A DNA stretch of 64,000 nt from Teretinema sp942493045 (GTDB taxonomy: Bacteria > Spirochaetota > Spirochaetia > Treponematales > Treponemataceae): NCBI GenBank assembly GCA_942493045.1, contig OW818665.1, positions 310,001 through 374,000 on the forward strand, written 5' to 3'. The notes below the pieces were generated by a model. That model did no database searches and was not told where the DNA came from. It was given only the letters and a program-made list of their open reading frames with translations. The position numbers and the translations under genes were made by a program. Shown piece after piece: positions 1 to 8,041 of the stretch (position 1 is the first letter of the stretch; each line of letters begins with the position of its first letter).

Positions 1-403
1 ATTTTTCGCCGCCGAGCAAGAAAGCTTGTTCATCGGAATGCCCGGAATAGTAAAACAGGAATTCGGTGCGGCGGGCGGAACCGGCGCGTTCGGTGATCCG
101 GGCCGAGAGCGATGCGAAAGCCTGTAGGATTTCCTGACGGGACGGTTCCGAGAGAATGATGGTGTTTTCACTTTTTACTCCGCCGATCTCCGCCATGGTC
201 AGAGCCAGACGCTGGGCATCGGTGACGGCGTATTTCAGGGTTTCACGGCCGGCGCCGCCCTCATTGGAGGCGACGTAGAGGGCGTAGCGCTCAACCGGCA
301 GCGGTGTGCCCTGCGCGGCGAGCGGCAGAGCCAGGACGGTCAGCAGCAGCAAGGATAGGGCGCAGAGGCTCGTTTTTAATCGGTATGTAGTGTTGGCTTT
401 CAT
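1..403 (-). CDS. Caspase-like (C14 family) secreted peptidase, C-terminus beyond window
   Basis: Only the first 134 codons are present; the gene runs off the left edge. Residues about 10-31 form a signal peptide or membrane anchor ending in an Ala-rich stretch (LPLAAQG). The mature part starts like metacaspase/caspase-fold domains (RYALYVASNEGGAG) and reaches YYSGHSDE, in which H122 matches the catalytic histidine of clan CD proteases. The cysteine of the dyad would lie outside the window. The ATG overlaps the stop of the upstream anti-sigma-like gene (ATGA, 400-403), so the two are translationally coupled. By context it is the last visible gene of a sigma/anti-sigma operon and probably acts outside the cytoplasm. 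The family call is fairly secure; substrate and activity are unknown. Confidence 0.75.
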   Translation of the reverse strand, partial: MKANTTYRLKTSLCALSLLLLTVLALPLAAQGTPLPVERYALYVASNEGGAGRETLKYAVTDAQRLALTMAEIGGVKSENTIILSEPSRQEILQAFASLSARITERAGSARRTEFLFYYSGHSDEQAFLLGGEK

Positions 404-1149
404 TTGGAAGGCTCCTGTTTAATGAGTAAAATGTCGGTACTGTGCAGGGCGGCCGGCAGCATACCGTTCAGGCGGAAGCCGCCGGAGCTGTCGGCGCGGG
501 CTGAAAGCGACAGCGTCTGCCGGATATTTTCGATCGGAAACTGGCGGGCAGAGGAAATAAAAATAAAGCGTTCAAAATGCGGAGCATTGTCCAGGCGATA
601 GGAGTAGTTCAGGGCCAGCTCCTCGCCGACAGTCAGCTGCGCGCTCAGATTTCCGTTTTCCGGATAGTGTTGAAAGACATTGCCGTTTCCGTCTACGGAT
701 AAAATGACACCCCATTGATCGCTGTCGGAGCGGTAGCGGATCTGAAGCACGTCATCCTGCCGCACCTGGTCATTGCTTGTCAGTAATTCAGCCTGGGTTC
801 CGGTTTTCTTGAAGACCTGCAGCGACAAGCCTGATCCCTTCATCCGGATGCTGTCAGGGGTGTTTTGTAGGGCGCTGTTTCTCTGGGACAGCGGCAGGAC
901 GGTCAGGGCTAGGATCAGGGCGGCGGCGATGGCCGACAGCGGTCCCGCCATCCGAAAGAAGGAGGTATGCGAACGGCCGGCCCTAAGCGCCAGTTTCCGC
1001 GCTACCGCTTCTTTTTGGCTGTTTGCCGGATAGCGCGAGAGAATTTCAGTATCCGATTGTATTAATTTTTCGAGGTCGGCGGAGTTCGCCCCGGCAGCCG
1101 GTTTTTCACCGCTGCGCATCTGCTCCAGTAACAGATCCGGTGTTTTCAT
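400..1149 (-). CDS. Single-pass membrane anti-sigma-like protein with DUF4384-like periplasmic domain
   Basis: The product is 249 aa from the ATG at 1149. I chose that start because GAGGGAG lies about six bases before it; an in-frame GTG at 1164 is the alternative. Residues about 1-60 are hydrophilic and lack the HxxxCxxC zinc motif of common anti-sigma factors. One transmembrane segment follows at about 67-88, then a beta-rich exported domain (about 105-245, including a DQWGVILSVDGNG stretch) resembling DUF4384 domains found beside caspase-like proteases. The gene overlaps the upstream sigma gene by 44 bases and the protease gene by four. The anti-sigma role is inferred from position and topology, not from a recognised sigma-binding motif. 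Confidence 0.55.
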   Translation of the reverse strand: MKTPDLLLEQMRSGEKPAAGANSADLEKLIQSDTEILSRYPANSQKEAVARKLALRAGRSHTSFFRMAGPLSAIAAALILALTVLPLSQRNSALQNTPDSIRMKGSGLSLQVFKKTGTQAELLTSNDQVRQDDVLQIRYRSDSDQWGVILSVDGNGNVFQHYPENGNLSAQLTVGEELALNYSYRLDNAPHFERFIFISSARQFPIENIRQTLSLSARADSSGGFRLNGMLPAALHSTDILLIKQEPSK

Positions 1150-1651
1150 GATGTGCTCCCTCACAGTGCCGTGCCCGGTGGCGCAAGCGGTCCAGCCGTT
1201 TGCGGATTCCGGATACGGACATGTTCATTGCCTGCGCGGTTTCTTCCAGGGTTAATCCGTCCACATAGTGCAGCGTGGCCATGGTACGGGTGTCTTCCTT
1301 CGTTTCCGCGAAGATGTAGTCCAGAAAGAGGGTGGTGTCGGTCAATTCTTCATGATTGCGTCCGGTGTCGGCGATGCTGTCCAGGATCTCGTCGATGCGG
1401 GGCGCGTAGCGCACCCGGTTGGAGCGGATTCTGTTCAGGCAGACGGTTGTCGCGATCGTGTAAAAAAAGCTGGAGCATGCTGAGGAAAGTTTTTCACGGC
1501 GTTCGAGAACGCGTACAAATACATCCTGCATGGCATCCAGGGCCTGCTCTTCGTCTCCGAGCAGATACCGGCATCTCCGCAGAACCATCGGTCCGAATTT
1601 ACCGTAAAGGCTTCCAAAATCATCTAGAGTAACCTTTGCGGAAATTGCCAT
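1106..1651 (-). CDS. ECF-type RNA polymerase sigma factor
   Basis: The product is a 181-aa sigma-70 family protein. Region 2 is visible (ALDAMQDVFVRVLERR) and region 4 ends in a helix-turn-helix (LTLEETAQAMNMSVSGIRKRL). Regions 1 and 3 are absent, as in ECF factors. I prefer the ATG at 1651 over the GTG at 1687, because AGGGAAA precedes the ATG and a possible -10 (TATACA, 1678-1683) would place the GTG upstream of the transcript start. It leads an operon with the anti-sigma-like gene and the caspase-like gene. It probably directs core polymerase to its own operon and to stress genes, but no target promoter can be recognised here. Confidence 0.85.
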   Translation of the reverse strand: MAISAKVTLDDFGSLYGKFGPMVLRRCRYLLGDEEQALDAMQDVFVRVLERREKLSSACSSFFYTIATTVCLNRIRSNRVRYAPRIDEILDSIADTGRNHEELTDTTLFLDYIFAETKEDTRTMATLHYVDGLTLEETAQAMNMSVSGIRKRLDRLRHRARHCEGAHHENTGSVTGADAQR

Positions 1652-1778
1652 AGTTCTGTGTTTCCCTGCGTTCAGAATGTATAACACGGCGGCGTCAGTA
1701 AACTGTCACCGCCGGATCAAATAAACTTTCCTAAAAAAACTGTTGAAAATCAGTGTAGCACAGCGCTTCTTTTTTTTC

Positions 1779-3764
1779 TTATTCCCAGCCGAAAGTCGCC
1801 GGCGGTTTGTTGGTAATATCATAATAGATAGCGTCGACGAAACCCAGCGCGGCGACACGCTCGACGATGTTGCGCAATACTGAAACATCCAGGTGGGCGA
1901 AGCGGGCCGTCATAACGTCCTCTGAAACCACCGGACGCAGCACGATGGAGCAGTGTCCTTTCTCAGCGGCGTAGGGCAGCGAAACGGTGAGGTGCTGGAA
2001 AACTCGTTTGTACCAGTGACTTTGCTTGAATTCTTCCAGAACGATGGCATCGGCCTCACGGACCTGATCCAGCCTGACTCTGTCGCAGTAGAGCTCCTGC
2101 AAGTGCAAGGCTCCGGCCTCCGGCTTTTCCCAGAGCGAGAGAATGGTGCGGTTGACGTCGGCGCTGGCGTTGGTGACGGCCGAGGAAGCCCGCTCCAGCT
2201 CGTTCCAGGACGGAAAGCGGTTGAAGATGTCCCTGAAATACAAAACGGCCGGATAGCGGTAGGTGCGGAAGTCGCCCTGCACGCCGACCGATTTTACCGG
2301 CAGAACACCGGTGCCGGTAAAAACCGGGACAGCGGCTTGATTATCGGCCGAGGTCCGATTGTCCGCGGCGGCCGTCCGGTTGCCAGTGGCGCCCTGTCCA
2401 TCCGTAGTGGCCTGCCCGTTCGCTTCGCAGACGCTGAAGGCGCCGCGCAGGTCGATGGCCGCCAGGCGCTCGGTCGCGGCGGCCAGAGCCGCTTCTTCCG
2501 AAAAATCGCCGTTATGGCAGAGCACGTTTATTGAGAGACCCGGGCCGGGGAAGGGGTGGCGGAAGACCAGCTCATCGGAGAGGCCGATTTTTTTGCCGAT
2601 GATGCGCACCTCGTCCTTGTAGAGGTCTTTGAGCGGCTCGATGATCAGGCCCTTGGCTATCAGGGCCTGGATGCCGTCGACCCGGTTATGGTGGGTTTTA
2701 ATGGTATGGGAGTTCTTGGTGCCGCCGGATTCGATGATGTCCGGATAGAGGGTGCCCTGGCCGAGCAGCCAGTCTGCCTCGTTCAGGCCGAGCCGCTTGA
2801 CCACGGTATCGCGCACGGTGATAAAGGTCTCGCCGATGGCCTTCCGCTTTTTTTGCGGATCGGTTTCATGGAAGATGGCCTGTAAAAAGGTTTCGCTGGC
2901 GTCCTCGACGATGAAGTTGCTGAAGCCGAACTGGCGGTAGCGCTCGGCGATGACGGCGCTCTCGTTTTTGCGCATAAAGCCGTTATCGATATGCAGGCCG
3001 AGTACCCGGTCCTGACCCAGGGCCTTGTTCAGCAGGGCAAAGGCCACGGTGGAGTCGACTCCCCCGGAAAGAAACAGCAGTACCTTGCGGATATGCTTTC
3101 CGTCCAGGCCGTCGGCGGTTTCGCGGATCTGTCTTAAAATGAGTTCCAGAACCTGGTCCTGGCTCCAGTTTTTTTCCATGCCGCAGATTCCGGCGAAATT
3201 GGAAAGCAGCCGATCGCCGTCCGGGGTGTCCTTGACTTCAATATGGCACTGCAGACTCCAGCGGCGGCGCTGGAGGTCCTGGAGCGCGGCGTAGGGGCAG
3301 TCTTTGGTCGAGGCGATTACCTCAAAACCTTCGGCCAGGCTGACGACAGCGTCCTGATGGCTCATCCAGACCTGGGCCGGAAAGTTGATTCCCGCAAAAA
3401 GCGGGCTCAGGGGGAATTGCTTCCCGGCGGCATCGGCGCGCAGTAGATGGGCGATGCCGAATTCGCCGACAGCGGCTTTTTCGACCCGGCCGCCGTACTG
3501 CTGGCTCATCAGCTGGTGGCCATAGCACAGGCCGAGCATCGGGATATTTAAAGTGAGGATGTCAGGATTGAATTCGGGAATGTGGGCGTCGTACACCGAG
3601 GAGGGGCCTCCGGAAAACACGACGCCGACGGCGCCGGCAAAGGATTCCAGCGGCGCGGAAGGCAGTAAAATTTCGGAGTAAAAACCCAGCAGGCGCAGCC
3701 GTTTGGCGATCAAGTGGGCATATTGGCTGCCAAAGTCCAGAACGATAATTTTTTGGTTCGTCAT
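1779..3764 (-). CDS. guaA: GMP synthase (glutamine-hydrolysing), long eukaryote-type form
   Basis: GuaA converts XMP, ATP and glutamine to GMP in the cytoplasm. The class I glutamine amidotransferase domain (about 1-190) has GLCYGHQ with the nucleophile Cys and a CHIEVKD segment. The ATP-pyrophosphatase domain has the PP-loop LSGGVDST, followed by HPFPGPGLSI. At about 661 aa it is well above the usual bacterial 510-530 aa. The extra region carries LPVKSVGVQGDFR and the C-terminus ends NKPPATFGWE; both match the extended dimerisation region of human GMP synthase. An Asn/Thr/Ala-rich linker (about 435-475) looks disordered. The start is set at MTNQKII, where the family begins. It lies 45 bases after glmS, probably in one operon. 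Confidence 0.93.
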   Translation of the reverse strand: MTNQKIIVLDFGSQYAHLIAKRLRLLGFYSEILLPSAPLESFAGAVGVVFSGGPSSVYDAHIPEFNPDILTLNIPMLGLCYGHQLMSQQYGGRVEKAAVGEFGIAHLLRADAAGKQFPLSPLFAGINFPAQVWMSHQDAVVSLAEGFEVIASTKDCPYAALQDLQRRRWSLQCHIEVKDTPDGDRLLSNFAGICGMEKNWSQDQVLELILRQIRETADGLDGKHIRKVLLFLSGGVDSTVAFALLNKALGQDRVLGLHIDNGFMRKNESAVIAERYRQFGFSNFIVEDASETFLQAIFHETDPQKKRKAIGETFITVRDTVVKRLGLNEADWLLGQGTLYPDIIESGGTKNSHTIKTHHNRVDGIQALIAKGLIIEPLKDLYKDEVRIIGKKIGLSDELVFRHPFPGPGLSINVLCHNGDFSEEAALAAATERLAAIDLRGAFSVCEANGQATTDGQGATGNRTAAADNRTSADNQAAVPVFTGTGVLPVKSVGVQGDFRTYRYPAVLYFRDIFNRFPSWNELERASSAVTNASADVNRTILSLWEKPEAGALHLQELYCDRVRLDQVREADAIVLEEFKQSHWYKRVFQHLTVSLPYAAEKGHCSIVLRPVVSEDVMTARFAHLDVSVLRNIVERVAALGFVDAIYYDITNKPPATFGWE

Positions 3765-3809
3765 GACCAACAATAGCAAATATGCGCCGAAGATTCAATA
3801 TTGCCTTTT

Positions 3810-5639
3810 TTATTCCACCGTGACGCTCTTGGCCAGGTTGCGCGGTTTGTCCGGATCCAGGCCGCGTTGTACTGAGCAGTAGTAGGCATAAAGTTGGCTC
3901 GGGATTACCGAAAGGATGGGGGAGAGGGCGTCGATGGTGCGCGGAATGCGGAAAATTCCGTCAGCGGTAGCGTCAAAGAATTTTTCATCCTCGTAGGTGA
4001 TAACCAGGATGGTTGCCCCGCGGGCCTTGACTTCCTTGATGTTCGAATCCATTTTATCAAACAGGGCGCTTTGGGTGCAGATCGCCACTACCAGGGTAGA
4101 GGTGTCTACTAAGGCGATGGGGCCGTGCTTGAGCTCGCCGGCGGCAAAGGCTTCGGAGTGGGTGTAGCTGATTTCTTTGAGCTTGAGGGCGCTTTCCAGG
4201 CTGATAGCGTAGTCAAACAGACGGCCCATGAAAAAGGCCTTGCTCTTGTTGAACTGCTGAGCCGCGAAACGCTGGATGTCTTCCTTGCTGGTCAGGATTT
4301 TTTCGGCCAGGGCCGGGATGGCTTCCAGGGCGTTAATGTGCTCAGTCAGCTTTTCCGCTGAAATTACGCCGCGCAGGGCGCCGAACTTCAGCGCGATCAG
4401 ATAGACGCACATCAGCTGGGTGGTAAAGGCCTTGGTGGAGGCGACCGCGATCTCCGGGCCGGCCCAGGTATACATCACCAGATCGGCTTCCCGGGACAGG
4501 GTTGACCCGACCGCGTTGGTAATGGCGATAATCCGGCAGCCGCCTTTTTTAGCCATGCGCATGGCCGCCAGGGTATCGGCGGTCTCGCCGGACTGGCTGA
4601 TGATGATAAAGATATCCTTGGGGTCAAAAATCGGGTCGCGGTAGCGGTATTCGCTGGCGATATCCACGTCCACCGGGATGCGGGCAAAGTGTTCGAAAGC
4701 GTACTTGCCGACCATGCCGGCGTGCCAGGCGGTGCCGCAGGCGGTGATCACCACGCGGCTGGCGGCGGCCCAGGAAGAGTCAAAGCCGATTTCCTCAAGG
4801 TTGATGGACTTGGCGCCGTCAACCTTGATGCGGGCGCGCAGGGTATCGGTCAGGGCCTTGGGCTGCTCATGGATTTCTTTGAGCATAAAATGCTCATAGC
4901 CGTTTTTCTCGGCCGCGGCGATATCCCAGTCGATATGTTTGGTTTTTTTCTGGACCGGCTGTCCTTCCGAATTGAAAAAGTCGACATGGTCGCGGTAGAG
5001 TACGGCGATCTCCCGGTCATCCAGATAATAGACCTCGCGGGTGTATTCCAGCAGGGCCGGTACGTCCGAGGCGATAAAGTTTTCGTTTTTTCCGGCGCCG
5101 ATTACCAGGGGGCTGTCCTTGCGCACCGCAATAATGCGGTCCGGATCGTCCAGACAGACCACGCCCAGGGCCCAGGAGCCTTCCAGGCGCTGCAGGGTTT
5201 CCAGAACAGCGGCTAACAGGTCTCCGGAGTAGAAAAAGTCCACCAGGTGGGCAATCACTTCTGTATCGGTCTGGCTGCGGAAGACTACGCCTTCGGATTC
5301 CAGAAAGGCGCGCAGTTTGGCGTGGTTTTCGATAATGCCGTTATGTACCACGGCGATTTTGCCGGATACATTGGTGTGCGGATGGCTGTTAATGTCCGAG
5401 GGCTCGCCGTGAGTGGCCCAGCGGGTGTGTCCGATGCCTAAACTGCCCTGGATTATTTCGGAGGCGATTTTTTCTTCCAGAAAACGCAGGGCGCCTTTGG
5501 CTTTGCGCACCAGTAAGCCTTTGGAATTGAGAACGGCGATACCGGCTGAATCATAGCCGCGGTATTCCAGTTTTTTCAGGGCATTTATTAAAATGGGTGT
5601 GGCATCCTTGTCACCGATATAACCGACTATTCCGCACAT
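3810..5639 (-). CDS. glmS: Glutamine--fructose-6-phosphate aminotransferase (isomerising)
   Basis: This 609-aa enzyme makes glucosamine-6-phosphate, the first committed step towards UDP-GlcNAc for peptidoglycan and LPS. The N-terminal MCGIVGYIG exposes the Cys nucleophile after Met removal; GHTRWATHG and HPHTN are typical of the class II amidotransferase domain. Two SIS sugar-isomerase domains follow (about 290-430 and 460-600), with ISQSGETADT and the C-terminal PRNLAKSVTVE hallmark. AGAGG precedes the ATG. The length is normal. It sits between the yihY-like gene (32-base gap) and guaA, so the operon pairs cell-wall precursor and purine synthesis. I see no glmS ribozyme in the short upstream gap. 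Confidence 0.97.
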   Translation of the reverse strand: MCGIVGYIGDKDATPILINALKKLEYRGYDSAGIAVLNSKGLLVRKAKGALRFLEEKIASEIIQGSLGIGHTRWATHGEPSDINSHPHTNVSGKIAVVHNGIIENHAKLRAFLESEGVVFRSQTDTEVIAHLVDFFYSGDLLAAVLETLQRLEGSWALGVVCLDDPDRIIAVRKDSPLVIGAGKNENFIASDVPALLEYTREVYYLDDREIAVLYRDHVDFFNSEGQPVQKKTKHIDWDIAAAEKNGYEHFMLKEIHEQPKALTDTLRARIKVDGAKSINLEEIGFDSSWAAASRVVITACGTAWHAGMVGKYAFEHFARIPVDVDIASEYRYRDPIFDPKDIFIIISQSGETADTLAAMRMAKKGGCRIIAITNAVGSTLSREADLVMYTWAGPEIAVASTKAFTTQLMCVYLIALKFGALRGVISAEKLTEHINALEAIPALAEKILTSKEDIQRFAAQQFNKSKAFFMGRLFDYAISLESALKLKEISYTHSEAFAAGELKHGPIALVDTSTLVVAICTQSALFDKMDSNIKEVKARGATILVITYEDEKFFDATADGIFRIPRTIDALSPILSVIPSQLYAYYCSVQRGLDPDKPRNLAKSVTVE

Positions 5640-5671
5640 ACTTTTACCTCTCTACTACATAATTGAACATA

Positions 5672-6979
5672 TCACGTCTCATCCTCAAATAAAAGGGGTT
5701 CGGCGTTGTTCTTCTTGCGTACATAATCGGCGATCATGCGCAGGGTGCGCCGGGATATTTCGCCGTTGACCTCGATGGTTTCCAAGAAAATTAACGAGGG
5801 GATTTTGAGCAGTACGGTGTCGGTCAGGGCGGTGGCGGTCGCGGTTCGCGTTCCCCCGATCAGGCTGGCGAATTCGCCGAAGACCTTGCCCTGGCCGAGC
5901 TCAAGGACCTGATTCGGCATCTTTATGGAAACCGCGCCGCGCCAGATATAAAACAGATCGCTGGACTCCTCGCCGATTTCGAAAATCCGGCTGCCGGCTT
6001 TTTGGGTAAGGGCGAAACGCCGGTAAAAGCGCGGCGGATGCAGGAACATAATGCGTTTGAGCTGGTTAAAAAAACCTTTTTCCTCATAGCCGGGTAATAA
6101 GTACAGCTGCGCCAGAATATAGCTGTCAAAAAACTGGTTTACATAGATATACTGCGCGAAAAAGAGCAATAGCACAAAAAACAGATACACTTCCAGCAGT
6201 AGCACTATCAGATTGCTCAGAATTCCATAAACCAGATTATAGCGCGAGAGGTTCATAAAGGACCGGAAGGCGAACTGCACGACCGCCAGTGAAACCGTGC
6301 AGGCAAAGGCGGCCGACAGGCAGCTGGTGGCCGACGGCCGGGTACGCGGTGTCAGCAGATAGATCAGGAACAGGAAAAAGAAAATGATAGCCAGGGGCGC
6401 GAAACGGAACAGGTTAATCAGCACGGTCAGAATAATCGGCGGCAGCAGATGGGTGGAGAGGGCTGTGTTCAAGAAAGCGTTACCGGCGGAGATAATCAGA
6501 ATCATTATTACGATGAGGAAAATCAGAATAGCCTCGCCGGCGATGACGATCAGGTTTTCCTTGAGCGGTTTGCCCTTGCCCCGTTTACGGTAAATGATAG
6601 TGATGCCCTGCTGGATGGAAATGAAAAAACGCCGGGCCATCCAGAAAATGGAAAAACCGATAATCAGTTCAAAAATACCGATGCGCTTGATAGACATCAC
6701 CGAATCGAAAAAGCGGGAGAGGTCTAAGGAACCGGTAAATACGGTGGTTGACTCCAACAGGGAGCGGATATAATCCGGTGAGGCGTTGACTATGCGCAGC
6801 AGTATCACCAAAACCATCAAAACGACCGGCAGGGCGGACAGCAGAAAACTGTAAGCGCCTGAGGACGCGTAGGTGAACAGGTCGTTGGCGACATAGGTGT
6901 CCCAGGTAATATAAATCCGCTGAATCAGACCAAGCAGGAAATTTTTTTTCAGTCGCATTTGCGCATCAGTATATCCCAT
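5672..6979 (-). CDS. YihY/BrkB-family membrane protein fused to a cyclic-nucleotide-binding domain
   Basis: The 435-aa product has about six transmembrane helices in residues 30-290, in the pattern of the YihY/virulence factor BrkB family (once misannotated ribonuclease BN). Residues about 315-425 form a cyclic-nucleotide-binding domain. Its phosphate-binding cassette is readable as FGEFASLIGGTRTATA, with the Glu and Arg that contact the cyclic phosphate. Most YihY proteins end after the membrane domain, so this is a fusion that may gate or regulate the membrane part by cAMP or cGMP. It leads the operon with glmS and guaA and is divergent from dapA. Substrate or transport activity is unknown. 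Confidence 0.8.
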   Translation of the reverse strand: MGYTDAQMRLKKNFLLGLIQRIYITWDTYVANDLFTYASSGAYSFLLSALPVVLMVLVILLRIVNASPDYIRSLLESTTVFTGSLDLSRFFDSVMSIKRIGIFELIIGFSIFWMARRFFISIQQGITIIYRKRGKGKPLKENLIVIAGEAILIFLIVIMILIISAGNAFLNTALSTHLLPPIILTVLINLFRFAPLAIIFFFLFLIYLLTPRTRPSATSCLSAAFACTVSLAVVQFAFRSFMNLSRYNLVYGILSNLIVLLLEVYLFFVLLLFFAQYIYVNQFFDSYILAQLYLLPGYEEKGFFNQLKRIMFLHPPRFYRRFALTQKAGSRIFEIGEESSDLFYIWRGAVSIKMPNQVLELGQGKVFGEFASLIGGTRTATATALTDTVLLKIPSLIFLETIEVNGEISRRTLRMIADYVRKKNNAEPLLFEDET

Positions 6980-7058
6980 TCTCGTAAAAAAAAGTAGCCG
7001 GTTTTGCCCCGCAAACCAGAGCTTGCCCCTTGCAATTATGTATATTTATGTAATAAAC

Positions 7059-7067
7059 TGGTATAAA
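7059..7067 (+). promoter_or_regulatory. Extended -10 promoter element for dapA operon
   Basis: TGG followed by TATAAA forms an extended -10 about 64 bases before the dapA ATG. No good -35 lies 17 bases upstream, which fits extended -10 promoters. The surrounding 7030-7070 stretch is AT-rich compared with its surroundings. Confidence 0.4.
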
Positions 7068-7130
7068 ATTGCACTGGAAGGCCGGAGCAGCGTGGCGCGC
7101 GCTTCGGTTACCACGAAAAGGAGAAGCGAC

Positions 7131-8018
7131 ATGACAAAACTGCGCGGAGCATTTACCGCCCTGGTTACCCCGATGCGCTCAGACGGATCCGTTGATTTTG
7201 ACGGATTCAGGACATTGGTACGCTACCAGCTGGAAAACGGTATCTCCGGACTCCTCCCGCTGGGTACAACCGGCGAAACCCCGACCCTGGATGAGGCCGA
7301 GGAGGATCAGCTGATCGACATTACCATTGCCGAGGCAAAAGGTAAGGTACCGGTAATTATCGGAGCCGGGAGCAACTCCACCCGGGATGCAGTGAAATAC
7401 GTCAAACGCGCCAAAGACAAGGGTGGCGACTATGCCCTGGTCGTTACACCCTACTACAATAAACCGACCGATGAGGGAATTTACCGTCACTTCGCGGCTT
7501 GCGCCGAAGTCGGAATTCCGATCATCATTTATAATATCGCCGGACGCACCGGCAAGAACATTTCCACCGCCCTGCTCTCCCGGCTGGCCGATTTACCGAA
7601 TATCGCCGGTGTAAAAGAAGCTTCCGGCGACGTTGCCCAGATGATGGATGTGATTGCCGCCATTGTGCCCAAACATCCCGATTTTACGGTGCTTTCCGGC
7701 GATGACGCCCTGACACTGCCCCTGATCGCCCTGGGCGGCGACGGCGTGATATCGGTATTGTCCAACATCGCTCCGAAGCAGATGACCGAGCTGACCATGG
7801 CCGCCCTGAACGGCGACTTTGCCCTGGCCCGGAAACTGCATTACCGCCTGCTGCCGGCCTTCCGCGGCGCCTTTATCGAAACCAATCCGGTACCGATCAA
7901 GGCGGCCATGAATATGAAGGGCCTGCCGGCCGGGACGCTGCGTCTGCCGATGTGCGATTTATTGAAGGAAAACGAGAGCAAGGTCCGCGCGGCTTTTACC
8001 GCCGCCGGCCTGCTGTAA
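7131..8018 (+). CDS. dapA: 4-hydroxy-tetrahydrodipicolinate synthase
   Basis: DapA condenses pyruvate with aspartate semialdehyde, the entry to the DAP/lysine pathway. The 295-aa length is typical. The Schiff-base lysine is in AGVKEASGD and the catalytic tyrosine in TPYYNKPT; the N-terminus (RGAFTALVTPM) and PLGTTGE also match the family. The ATG at 7131 is set by AAAGGAGA nine bases upstream, so longer readings that begin near 7023 are rejected. It is followed by asd and lysA on the same strand with a 23-base gap. Together the three supply and consume DAP precursors. Confidence 0.95.
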   Translation: MTKLRGAFTALVTPMRSDGSVDFDGFRTLVRYQLENGISGLLPLGTTGETPTLDEAEEDQLIDITIAEAKGKVPVIIGAGSNSTRDAVKYVKRAKDKGGDYALVVTPYYNKPTDEGIYRHFAACAEVGIPIIIYNIAGRTGKNISTALLSRLADLPNIAGVKEASGDVAQMMDVIAAIVPKHPDFTVLSGDDALTLPLIALGGDGVISVLSNIAPKQMTELTMAALNGDFALARKLHYRLLPAFRGAFIETNPVPIKAAMNMKGLPAGTLRLPMCDLLKENESKVRAAFTAAGLL

Positions 8019-8041
8019 TCTGAAAAGGAGAATTTATCATT

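Noticed and set aside
1401..1414. A third copy of the Crp-like motif (GGCGCGTAGCGCAC)
   Set aside because: Only the TAGCGCAC half fits, the palindrome is poor and it lies inside the sigma coding region.
1737..1778. Terminator after guaA
   Set aside because: Only a 4-base stem (ACTG/CAGT) precedes the T-run; too weak to call.
5640..5671. glmS ribozyme upstream of glmS
   Set aside because: The gap is only 32 bases, far shorter than the ribozyme core.
7023..7130. Earlier start for dapA
   Set aside because: It would include the promoter region; AAAGGAGA and the conserved N-terminus point to the ATG at 7131.
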